From the NCBI GenBank assembly GCA_947175305.1, contig CAMWMO010000003.1, positions 1 through 12,385 on the forward strand: 12,385 nucleotides of DNA, read 5' to 3'. Below, in pieces: positions 1 to 6,532 of the stretch. The position numbers and the translations under genes were made by a program. The DNA comes from an uncultured Lachnospiraceae bacterium (GTDB lineage Bacteria; Bacillota; Clostridia; Lachnospirales; Lachnospiraceae). The first letter of the stretch is position 1. Every line of letters begins with the position of its first letter. The notes beneath the pieces are model-generated. The model was not told the origin of the DNA, did no database searches, and saw only the letters and a list, made by a program, of their open reading frames with translations.

Positions 1-129
1 TCCCAACATAGCCTGCTCCACAGAGGCGGCAGCGGAACTCCTGCTCAGATCAAAATGGATCACCATCCCCGGCAGGATCGTGAGATCCCTGAGCGTTACT
101 GCCGGAAGTGTATCCCTCAACTCTTCCAT
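1..129 (-). CDS. lon: Lon ATP-dependent protease, N-terminal fragment (cut by window edge)
   Basis: Lon is a cytoplasmic AAA+ serine protease that degrades misfolded and regulatory proteins. Only the first 43 codons are present and the frame stays open to base 1. The translation begins MEELRDTLPAVTLRDL and continues through a PGMVIHFD segment, which matches the start of the Lon N-terminal substrate-recognition domain (typically LPxxxLRxxxxxPGMxxxxxV). The ATG at 127-129 is preceded by AAAGGGATGA as a modest ribosome binding site, and an in-frame TAA lies just upstream. A nearer upstream ATG is in another frame. The gene lies 93 nt downstream of clpX on the same strand, and clpX-lon adjacency is common in clostridia. 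The catalytic and AAA+ domains are outside the window, so intactness cannot be judged. Confidence 0.88.
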   Translation of the reverse strand, partial: MEELRDTLPAVTLRDLTILPGMVIHFDLSRSSAAASVEQAMLG

Positions 130-161
130 AATAAAATCATCCCTTTACCCGAACTTGCCAG

Positions 162-190
162 AAACGCCGCCAAGGGTTCTGGCGACGTTT
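162..190. other. Hairpin between clpX and lon
   Basis: An inverted repeat has outer arms AAACG/CGTTT, inner arms CGCCA/TGGCG, one C/A mismatch between them and a 7-nt loop. It fills the clpX-lon spacer. Neither strand has a U-tract directly after it, so it is not a convincing intrinsic terminator. It could be an RNA processing or stability element, or could partly attenuate read-through into lon. Confidence 0.4.
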
Positions 191-222
191 AACAGTTTAA
201 GTGATCGAACCTGCCCGATCGA

Positions 223-1482
223 TTATTTTGCCTGTAACAATCTGTCTCTGTATCTCACAAGCGGTTTTTCCTCTCCGTTCACCGCTTTTTTGGTCAGAAT
301 ACACTCTGCAATGTTGTCATCCGACGGAATCTCATACATGACGTCCATCATGACCTTCTCTACAATCGAGCGCAGTCCTCTCGCCCCGGTTTTTCTCTCA
401 TGGGCAAGCTTGGCAATCTCTACCACCGCGTCCTCCTCCACCGAGAGCTTCACCTCGTCAAAGGCAAAGAGCTTTTTATACTGCTTGATGAGCGCATTTT
501 TCGGCTCCTTCAGGATACGGACCAACGCCTCCTGATCCAGACCGTCCAGCGCTACCGTCACCGGCACACGCCCGATAAACTCCGGGATCAGCCCGAACTT
601 CATGAGATCCTGAGGCGTCACTTCCTTTAAGATTGCGCCGATCTCCTTACCGCTTTTCTCTGCCACCTGAGCGTTAAAACCGATGGAATGTCGATCCAGC
701 CGCTCCTCCACGATCTTCTCCAGACCGTCAAACGCTCCGCCGCAGATAAAGAGAATATTGGATGTGTCGATCTGTAAAAGCTCCTGATGGGGATGCTTCC
801 TGCCTCCCTGCGGCGGTACACTTGCCACAGTACCCTCGATGATCTTTAAGAGCGCCTGCTGCACGCCCTCTCCGGAAACATCTCTGGTAATGGAAACATT
901 TTCCCCTTTCTTCGTGATCTTATCGACCTCATCGATATAGATGATGCCGTACTGTGCCCGGTCAATGTCATAATCTGCCGCCTGGATCAGCTTTAACAGA
1001 ATGTTCTCCACATCCTCGCCCACATAGCCTGCCTCCGTCAGCGTCGTTGCGTCCGCTATGGCAAAGGGAACATTGATGATCTTGGCTAACGTCTGTGCCA
1101 GATAGGTCTTACCGGAACCGGTGGGGCCTACCATAATGATATTGCTCTTCTGCAGCTCCACCTCATCCTCATCGTCCTTGGGCGCCATCACCCTCTTGTA
1201 GTGATTGTAGACGGACACTGCCATGACCTTCTTGGCTTCTTCCTGCCCAATCACATATTCGTCGAGGAAATTTTTGATCTCCACCGGCTTGAGAAGATTG
1301 ATCTCCATCTCCTCAATTTCCGGCTCCTCCTCGTACTCCTCCTCTATGATGTCCGCGCAGATATCCACGCACTCATCACAGATGTAGACGCCGCCTGGGC
1401 CAGCGATCATCTTCTTGACCTGATCCTGCGTCTTATTGCAAAAAGAACATCTCACTTTTTCCTCAGAAATCTTTCCTGCCAT
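223..1482 (-). CDS. clpX: ClpX, ATP-binding unfoldase subunit of Clp protease
   Basis: ClpX is the hexameric AAA+ unfoldase that recognises tagged substrates and threads them into ClpP in the cytoplasm. The 419-residue protein has the usual ClpX length and layout. The N-terminal zinc-binding domain carries Cys12, Cys15, Cys35 and Cys38. The AAA+ module has Walker A GPTGSGKT at 119-126, the GYVG pore loop at 152-155, Walker B with Asp184-Glu185, an RKH loop at 228-230, the IGF loop that docks on ClpP at 267-269, an arginine finger in EFIGR near 305 and sensor 2 GARGLR at 366-371. All key residues are intact. The ATG has an AGGAAAGG ribosome binding site. It follows clpP by 32 nt, so the two are probably co-transcribed from the tig promoter. 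Confidence 0.98.
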   Translation of the reverse strand: MAGKISEEKVRCSFCNKTQDQVKKMIAGPGGVYICDECVDICADIIEEEYEEEPEIEEMEINLLKPVEIKNFLDEYVIGQEEAKKVMAVSVYNHYKRVMAPKDDEDEVELQKSNIIMVGPTGSGKTYLAQTLAKIINVPFAIADATTLTEAGYVGEDVENILLKLIQAADYDIDRAQYGIIYIDEVDKITKKGENVSITRDVSGEGVQQALLKIIEGTVASVPPQGGRKHPHQELLQIDTSNILFICGGAFDGLEKIVEERLDRHSIGFNAQVAEKSGKEIGAILKEVTPQDLMKFGLIPEFIGRVPVTVALDGLDQEALVRILKEPKNALIKQYKKLFAFDEVKLSVEEDAVVEIAKLAHERKTGARGLRSIVEKVMMDVMYEIPSDDNIAECILTKKAVNGEEKPLVRYRDRLLQAK

Positions 1483-1514
1483 TTTAAAACCTTTCCTGCA
1501 TCTAAATAAGATTC

Positions 1515-2117
1515 CTATGACTGCCCTTCTGTGCTGGCATGACTGGTTATAATGCGGTCAATCAGTCCATAGGCGAGCGCTTCCTCCGCGCTCTTCCAAT
1601 TATCTCTCTCCGTGTCAGCCATGATCACTTCAAAATCCTGGCCTGTATTCTGTGCCATGATTCTGGCCATCTTTTCCTTCGTCGCCAGAATATGCTTCGC
1701 CGTGATCTCGATCTCGGTAGCCTGACCCTGTGCGCCGCCTGCCGGCTGATGGATCATGATCTCTGCATTGGGCAGAGCCATTCTCTTGCCTTTGGTACCG
1801 CCCGCAAGAAGGAATGCACCCATGCTGGCCGCCATACCGATACATACCGTGGATACGTCACATTTAATAAACTGCATGGTATCATAAATCGCCATACCGG
1901 CCGTGATCACACCGCCGGGGCTGTTGATGTAGAGATTGATATCCTTCTCAGGATCCTCCGACTCCAAAAAGAGGAGCTGCGCCACGATCACGCTGGCGCT
2001 GGCATCATTTACCTCTTCCCCGAGGAAAATGATCCTCTCCTTCAATAATCTTGAATAAATATCGTAAGAACGTTCCCCTTTGGACGTTTGTTCAATGACA
2101 TAAGGGATTAAAGCCAT
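1515..2117 (-). CDS. clpP: ClpP, proteolytic subunit of Clp protease
   Basis: ClpP is the tetradecameric serine peptidase chamber that degrades substrates delivered by ClpX or ClpC. The 200-residue length is typical. The catalytic triad is visible as Ser98 in GMAASMGA, His123 in MIHQPAGG and Asp172 in DTERDNW. The processing-type N-terminus [10 protein letters not shown] leads into the mature sequence. The ATG is preceded by GGAGG at six bases, a strong ribosome binding site. The gene sits 25 nt after tig and 32 nt before clpX, forming the common tig-clpP-clpX cluster. No CtsR- or CIRCE-type operator is evident near it, so the main promoter is probably the one upstream of tig. Confidence 0.98.
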   Translation of the reverse strand: MALIPYVIEQTSKGERSYDIYSRLLKERIIFLGEEVNDASASVIVAQLLFLESEDPEKDINLYINSPGGVITAGMAIYDTMQFIKCDVSTVCIGMAASMGAFLLAGGTKGKRMALPNAEIMIHQPAGGAQGQATEIEITAKHILATKEKMARIMAQNTGQDFEVIMADTERDNWKSAEEALAYGLIDRIITSHASTEGQS

Positions 2118-2142
2118 GTTACACCTCCATCACAACCTTTGA

Positions 2143-3480
2143 TTATTCCTTGTCTTCTTTTTCTTCCTTAGTTGCCTTCTTTGCCCTTGTTGCCCTGCCT
2201 TCCTTGGCATTCTCCGCAATGAACTCCGCTGCCTTTCTCACTGCCAGATCCTGCAGGATATTCTTCTTCTCCCGTTCTCCCATCAGATCCCTGACCTTGT
2301 CGATCTCCATCTGATAAACCTCGGCCATGGTCTTTAATTCTTCCTCGTAGTCCTCCTCGGTGGCCTCGATATTCTCCGCCTTTGCCACTGCCTCCAGCAC
2401 GAGTCTGGTGCGGATCCGCTCCTCCGCCTGAGGTTTCACCTGCTCTGTCATCTGCTGATAGTTTGTGCCGGTAAACTGGAAGTACTGCTCCATGGAAAGG
2501 CCCTGCATAGTGATACGCTGTGCGAACTCATCCACCATCTGCTTCTGCTGCGTCTGTAACATAGCCTCGGGGATCTCCATCTCAGAATCCTCCACCACAG
2601 CCTTTAAAGCAGCCTCCTCCTTGGCATTCTTAGCGTCCTTTATCTTTTTCTCTTCCAGATTTTTCTTTATATCCTCACGGTACTCTGCCAGCGTATCAAA
2701 CTCAGAGATATCGCTTGCAAACTCATCATTCAGCTCCGGAAGCTCTTTCTCCTTGATCTCTTTGACCGTGCACTTGAAGACAGCTTCCTTACCCTGCAGA
2801 TGCTCCGCCTGATAGTCCTCGGGGAAGGTAACCTTCACCTCAACCTCTTTGCTCACCTCTGCACCTACCAGCTGTTCCTCGAAACCGGGGATAAAAGCGC
2901 CCGATCCGATGGTAAGAGGGTAATTTTCTCCCTTACCGCCCTCAAAAGCCTCGCCGTCCACAAAGCCCTCAAAATCCAGTACGGTCATATCGCCGTCCTT
3001 TACCGGACGGTCATCCACTGTGATAGTTCTCGCGTTATTCTCACGCTCTCTGTTAAGCGCCTCGTCGATCTCCTCATCCGTCACAGCTGTGTCGATCTTA
3101 TCAACCTTCACACCCTTATATTTGCCCAGCTTCACCTCCGGCTTCAGCGCTACCGTCGCCGTAAAGATAAAAGGCTTGCCTGACTCGATCTGTACCACCT
3201 CGATCTGGGGAGAAGATACGATCTCCTCCTCGCAGGCATCCAGCGCCTCATCGTATGCATCGGGAATCAAAAGATTTGCCGCTTCCTCATAAAACACCTC
3301 TTTGCCGTACATTCTCTCCACCATCTGGCGGGGCACCTTGCCCTTCCGAAAGCCCGGCACACTGATCCGGCTCTTCTGCTTCTGATATGCTTTCTCGACC
3401 GCCTTCTCAAATGCCTCCGCATCCGCCTCGATCGTCAGCTTCGCCATGTTCTTCTCTAATTTCTCCACCTGTAAACTCAT
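2143..3480 (-). CDS. tig: Trigger factor, ribosome-associated chaperone and prolyl isomerase
   Basis: Trigger factor binds ribosomal protein L23 at the exit tunnel and assists folding of nascent chains. The 445-residue protein shows the N-terminal ribosome-binding domain with the signature GFRKGKVP at 43-50, an FKBP-type peptidyl-prolyl isomerase domain at roughly 155-245 (DGDMTVLDFEG, IPGFEEQLVG and FPEDY are recognisable), and a long, charged, helical C-terminal chaperone domain. It ends in a Lys/Glu-rich tail (about 424-445) that is more extended than in E. coli. AAGGAGG about ten bases before the ATG supports the start. It is the first gene of the tig-clpP-clpX(-lon) group, with a promoter about 90 nt upstream and a terminator-like hairpin isolating it from the accessory operon. 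Confidence 0.97.
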   Translation of the reverse strand: MSLQVEKLEKNMAKLTIEADAEAFEKAVEKAYQKQKSRISVPGFRKGKVPRQMVERMYGKEVFYEEAANLLIPDAYDEALDACEEEIVSSPQIEVVQIESGKPFIFTATVALKPEVKLGKYKGVKVDKIDTAVTDEEIDEALNRERENNARTITVDDRPVKDGDMTVLDFEGFVDGEAFEGGKGENYPLTIGSGAFIPGFEEQLVGAEVSKEVEVKVTFPEDYQAEHLQGKEAVFKCTVKEIKEKELPELNDEFASDISEFDTLAEYREDIKKNLEEKKIKDAKNAKEEAALKAVVEDSEMEIPEAMLQTQQKQMVDEFAQRITMQGLSMEQYFQFTGTNYQQMTEQVKPQAEERIRTRLVLEAVAKAENIEATEEDYEEELKTMAEVYQMEIDKVRDLMGEREKKNILQDLAVRKAAEFIAENAKEGRATRAKKATKEEKEDKE

Positions 3481-3568
3481 GCTATGGGTTCCTCCTTCAA
3501 TTCCTGTGCAGACTGCCTGTTCCTTTATCGTGAAACTCTTTCGAGCTTCCAGCTGCAGTCACCAAGAC

Positions 3569-3574
3569 ATTATA
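3569..3574 (-). promoter_or_regulatory. Extended -10 promoter element upstream of tig
   Basis: On the minus strand the sequence reads TGTTATAAT, a perfect TATAAT preceded by TG at the extended -10 position. No good -35 lies 16-18 nt upstream; the best match there is CTAGCA, 3 of 6 bases. Initiation would fall near 3562, giving a leader of about 80 nt before tig. This fits a sigma-A extended -10 promoter driving tig, clpP and clpX. Confidence 0.6.
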
Positions 3575-3668
3575 ACATAAGCCGCCTCAAAATGCTAGAC
3601 ACAAAATACTTGAGTTTTCGCAGTTTTATCCATGCCCCAGCACATCCACAATCCGGTTAAAAATTTTT

Positions 3669-3688
3669 GGGAGACCACAGGGTCTCCC
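3669..3688 (-). terminator. Intrinsic terminator-like hairpin between exporter operon and tig
   Basis: A perfect 8-bp stem (GGGAGACC with GGTCTCCC) encloses a 4-nt loop. On the minus strand it is followed by AAAAATTTTT, so the U-run begins five bases after the stem. An A-run lies upstream on the same strand. Its position, about 90 nt after the exporter stop and about 95 nt before the tig promoter, is right for ending the accessory operon. The delayed U-tract makes efficiency uncertain. Confidence 0.6.
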
Positions 3689-3723
3689 ATCTCATTCTGC
3701 ATTTTTAGTTTTCCATCTTTTTT

Positions 3724-3792
3724 TCAAAATAATCTCTCTGCAATCACATCTGTGCCCTTTTTCGCGGCGGCCATTTCAGGGGCAGCTATCAT
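3724..3792 (-). CDS. Possible 22-codon ORF overlapping the end of the exporter gene
   Basis: A 22-codon frame starts at an ATG inside the last codons of the exporter gene, preceded by GAGG about four bases upstream. It ends in MAAAKKGTDVIAERLF followed by TGA. Its codons (GCC GCC GCG, GGC) are GC-richer than those of the exporter and closer to the clp genes. I do not recognise it. It may be the surviving 3' end of an older chromosomal gene truncated when the accessory operon arrived, a coupled small peptide, or chance. It is listed because it marks the compositional boundary, not because translation is established. Confidence 0.2.
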   Translation of the reverse strand: MIAAPEMAAAKKGTDVIAERLF

Positions 3793-5413
3793 TCAGCCTC
3801 ACTACTTTGTTCACCTCAGACAGCACCGCTTGTCTATGGGCAATCACAATTACCGTCTTATCTCTGAGTCTTGTATTCAGTAAAGCATTAATTTGTTGCT
3901 CTGAATCGGTATCTGAACTAGAAGTAACCTCATCAAACAGTACAATCGGCCGGTCATGGATTAAAGCTCTTGCCAGCGCAATCTTCTGTTTCTGTCCTCC
4001 GGAAAGCATCATTCCATTTGTCCCCACAGAATAATCCAGTGAAACTTCCTTAATAAATTCCAACAATCCGCTGTCCCGACACGCATCAAAAATCTGCTCA
4101 TCATCTATCTGTCGGTATAAACAAATATTATTGCGAATCGTATCGTGAAAAAGATAAATGTCCTGACTCACCACCGAAATTAGGTCTCTGTATTCTGACA
4201 ACGGCATATTAGATATGTCTTTTCCGTCCAGTAAAATCTGCCCCCGATTAGGCGTATACATTCTAAGCAGCAGATCAATCACCGTGCTTTTCCCGGAACC
4301 GTTTTTCCCAATCAATGCCGTCTTACTCCCCCTCGGAATTAGAAAACTAATATTTTCTAAAACAGGCTTACCTTCCTCATAGGCAAAAGACACCTGCCGG
4401 AATTCTATATCTCCAGGCTGTGGCACGCTCCTATATTCTGCGCCCCTGTCCTCTTCCGCCTCATCCATAAATTCATAGTACCGCTTAGCCGAAGGAATGA
4501 CTCCGGACATATAATAACCAATATTTAAGATTGCGGAAATAGGTCTTGTCACATAAGCGCTATATGTAATAAAAGCAAAAACACTTCCGATAGACAAACT
4601 CAGATCAAACACCATATCAGCACCAATAATATAAATCATTGTCGTCAGAAACTGTACCAGAACGACATCCGCCATACTATTCCACTGCATGAGCATATTC
4701 ATTTCCTTTTGACTGCTGATTACCCTATTTTGTCTGTCTTCAAACTCTTTTTGCTTATCCTCGAAGATGCCAAAAAGTTTAACTTCTCTAACTCCCCCTA
4801 TTGTATCGCCAAACCAACCGGCATATGCTTGTCTGTCGCTGATATAAATATCCATTGCTTTTTTACGTCGCTTTGCAAAATGCCTTACGGCTACATATTT
4901 TACCGGAATAAAGGCAAGCACCAGAATCGTCATGCGCCAATCTATAATAAATAGACCAATTATTCCACCCATTATGCCAAAAATCTGTGTTATTACAAAA
5001 AAAGTACTGTCATCTGCTATGGAAGCCATATTATCTATATCTGTTTGTATATTGTTCATAATTTCCGAATAATTATGAACAGAGAAATATTCAGCTTTCA
5101 TCCGCATCAGATGTAAATATGACTCTTCCGACAATTTATATTGCAACTTCGTTGCAATTTCTATCCTCTTTTTTTCTTTCAGCAATTCAATACACGAACA
5201 GAGAAGAAATAAAAAGAAAGAACATAGAACCGTGGTGATTAATAGTTTCTTATCCCCACCTATAAATCCATCGTCCATAATTCTTCTGTTTAACAGCGGG
5301 ATATATAAATTTAATGCTGTAGAAATCAGCAAACATCCAATAATAACTATTATTGTTTTCCTATAATCTTTTAACAAGGCAAACATTTTTCTGATCACTT
5401 CTTTGGTACTCAT
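3776..5413 (-). CDS. ABC exporter, fused transmembrane and ATPase domains (type I)
   Basis: This half-transporter would dimerise in the membrane to export a substrate; in this context a modified peptide is plausible but not shown. From the ATG at 5413 it is 545 residues. Six hydrophobic segments lie at about 20-40, 58-76, 137-155, 158-176, 247-267 and 275-297. The nucleotide-binding domain has Walker A GKNGSGKST at 369-377, a Q-loop at Gln417, signature LSGGQ at 470-474, Walker B ending Asp494-Glu495 and H-loop His526. There is no N-terminal C39 peptidase domain, so it does not itself cleave a leader. An upstream in-frame TTG at 5455 is possible, but AAAGGA at 5425-5430 favours 5413. It ends only 19 residues after the H-loop, shorter than usual for the family. 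It is last in the operon, 29 nt after the response regulator gene. Confidence 0.9.
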   Translation of the reverse strand: MSTKEVIRKMFALLKDYRKTIIVIIGCLLISTALNLYIPLLNRRIMDDGFIGGDKKLLITTVLCSFFLFLLCSCIELLKEKKRIEIATKLQYKLSEESYLHLMRMKAEYFSVHNYSEIMNNIQTDIDNMASIADDSTFFVITQIFGIMGGIIGLFIIDWRMTILVLAFIPVKYVAVRHFAKRRKKAMDIYISDRQAYAGWFGDTIGGVREVKLFGIFEDKQKEFEDRQNRVISSQKEMNMLMQWNSMADVVLVQFLTTMIYIIGADMVFDLSLSIGSVFAFITYSAYVTRPISAILNIGYYMSGVIPSAKRYYEFMDEAEEDRGAEYRSVPQPGDIEFRQVSFAYEEGKPVLENISFLIPRGSKTALIGKNGSGKSTVIDLLLRMYTPNRGQILLDGKDISNMPLSEYRDLISVVSQDIYLFHDTIRNNICLYRQIDDEQIFDACRDSGLLEFIKEVSLDYSVGTNGMMLSGGQKQKIALARALIHDRPIVLFDEVTSSSDTDSEQQINALLNTRLRDKTVIVIAHRQAVLSEVNKVVRLNDSCP

Positions 5414-5442
5414 AGCAGGATGTGTCCTTTCTATAACCCATT

Positions 5443-5808
5443 TTATTCCCGACAAGCATACTCTAACACTTTATCCTTTACCTGCTCTATTTTGATCTTA
5501 TCCAGACAAAATGTAGCACCTCGTTGTACTGCTTCACTCTCCCAATCATCCATTTCATGGCAGGACATAACAAGAAACGGTATTTGCAGTTCAGACACTT
5601 TTACTGCATCCAGCAATTCCAACGCAGATCCGTCCTGCAAATCCAAATCGGAACAAATAAGGAGATACCTCTCCTTATCAATTTTTTCTTTTGCCTCTGT
5701 CAAGGAAGCCGCTGTATCTGTATCATAACCACGATGCTGAAGAAGTTTTTGTAAACTGTAAGCATAGTCTATACAATCGTCAACAATCAGTATTTTCTTC
5801 ATGCTCAT
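5443..5808 (-). CDS. Stand-alone receiver-domain response regulator
   Basis: This 121-residue protein is a single CheY-like receiver domain with no DNA-binding or enzymatic output domain. The acidic pair Asp10-Asp11, the phospho-acceptor Asp54 (in CSDLDLQDG), Ser82 and the conserved Lys104 are all present, so phosphorylation is likely possible. No histidine kinase is encoded in the window, so its partner must be elsewhere. A longer frame extends to 5883, but the start at 5808 (MSMKKILIVDD) is chosen because GGAG lies eight bases upstream and avoids overlap with the preceding ATPase gene. It sits between an ABC ATPase gene and an ABC exporter gene in the same operon, which suggests control of transport or of the modification pathway by protein contact. 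That role is inference. Confidence 0.85.
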   Translation of the reverse strand: MSMKKILIVDDCIDYAYSLQKLLQHRGYDTDTAASLTEAKEKIDKERYLLICSDLDLQDGSALELLDAVKVSELQIPFLVMSCHEMDDWESEAVQRGATFCLDKIKIEQVKDKVLEYACRE

Positions 5809-5834
5809 TACTAATTCTCCGTCATGCAACCGAA

Positions 5835-6512
5835 TCATCTGGTAGCAATTTTCCCATCTTTCACCGTAATCACACGGCTGCATCCTTTGGTTAAAGCCAT
5901 ATTGTGAGTAACAAAAAAGATGGTTTTCCCCATATGCTCAGAAAAATACTGTAGCAGTCCCACCACTATCTGTGTATTTTTACTGTCCAGATTTCCTGTC
6001 GGTTCATCCGCCAGAATGATATCCGGCTCGGAAAGGAGCGCCCTCAAAATCGCCGCTCTCTGCTGCTCTCCACCGGACAGCTGCATGGGAAAGGCATTCT
6101 TTTTTTCTTCCAACTTAAGCATCGCCAAAAATTTATCGATCAGATCTTCCTTGATCTCCTTCTTTTTTAGTTGGAAAGGCAGAATGATATTTTCATACAC
6201 CGTCAACTCATTGATTAAATTATAGTCTTGAAAAATAAAACCAACATTCTTACGTCGGTACAACGTCCGCTGCTTGTCATCATATTCGGAGATCACATTT
6301 CCGGCTACCGTGATTGTCCCGCTGCTTACACTGTCCATTCCTCCAAGCAGATTAAGGAGCGTAGTCTTGCCGCTTCCGGAATCCCCCACAACGCCCACAA
6401 ATTCTCCCTTCTTGATAGAAAGGCTGACACCATTAAGAACCGGAATCTTTCCCGAACTGCTCTCGTAAACTTTACTCACGTCCTTCACTTCTACTACAAT
6501 ATCATTTTTCAT
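5835..6512 (-). CDS. ABC transporter ATPase, MacB/LolD-like
   Basis: This 225-residue ATPase would power the FtsX-type permease encoded immediately before it. It has Walker A GDSGSGKT, a Q-loop in FIFQDYNLI, the signature LSGGEQQRA, Walker B IILADEPTGNLD and an H-loop in FFVTHN. The ADEPTGNLD wording and short length are typical of the MacB/LolD/FtsE-like branch that pairs with FtsX-fold permeases and acts by mechanotransmission rather than classic channel transport. The ATG follows the permease stop by 20 nt, with AAAGGA upstream. In peptide-antibiotic clusters such pairs often give self-protection or move lipid-anchored or peptide substrates; the substrate here is unknown. Confidence 0.95.
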   Translation of the reverse strand: MKNDIVVEVKDVSKVYESSSGKIPVLNGVSLSIKKGEFVGVVGDSGSGKTTLLNLLGGMDSVSSGTITVAGNVISEYDDKQRTLYRRKNVGFIFQDYNLINELTVYENIILPFQLKKKEIKEDLIDKFLAMLKLEEKKNAFPMQLSGGEQQRAAILRALLSEPDIILADEPTGNLDSKNTQIVVGLLQYFSEHMGKTIFFVTHNMALTKGCSRVITVKDGKIATR

Positions 6513-6532
6513 TTTTGTTTTCCTTTCTCATA

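Noticed and set aside
80..535. 151-codon plus-strand open frame opposite clpX
   Set aside because: It is antisense to the conserved clpX frame, has no recognisable protein signature and no supporting ribosome binding site that I can see.
1539..2048. 169-codon plus-strand open frame opposite clpP
   Set aside because: It mirrors the highly conserved clpP coding strand; the low-complexity Arg/His/Leu content is typical of an antisense shadow.
3481..3775. Search for CIRCE or CtsR heat-shock operators upstream of tig
   Set aside because: I found no TTAGCACTC/GAGTGCTAA pair or tandem GGTCAAA repeats, so no stress operator is annotated.
5414..5455. TTG start at 5455 for the exporter
   Set aside because: It would overlap the end of the receiver gene; the ATG at 5413 has AAAGGA upstream and gives the usual N-terminus before the first helix. 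It is not fully excluded.
5809..5883. Upstream extension of the response regulator to an ATG at 5883
   Set aside because: It would overlap the ATPase gene, add residues unlike any receiver domain, and the 5808 start has a well-placed GGAG.
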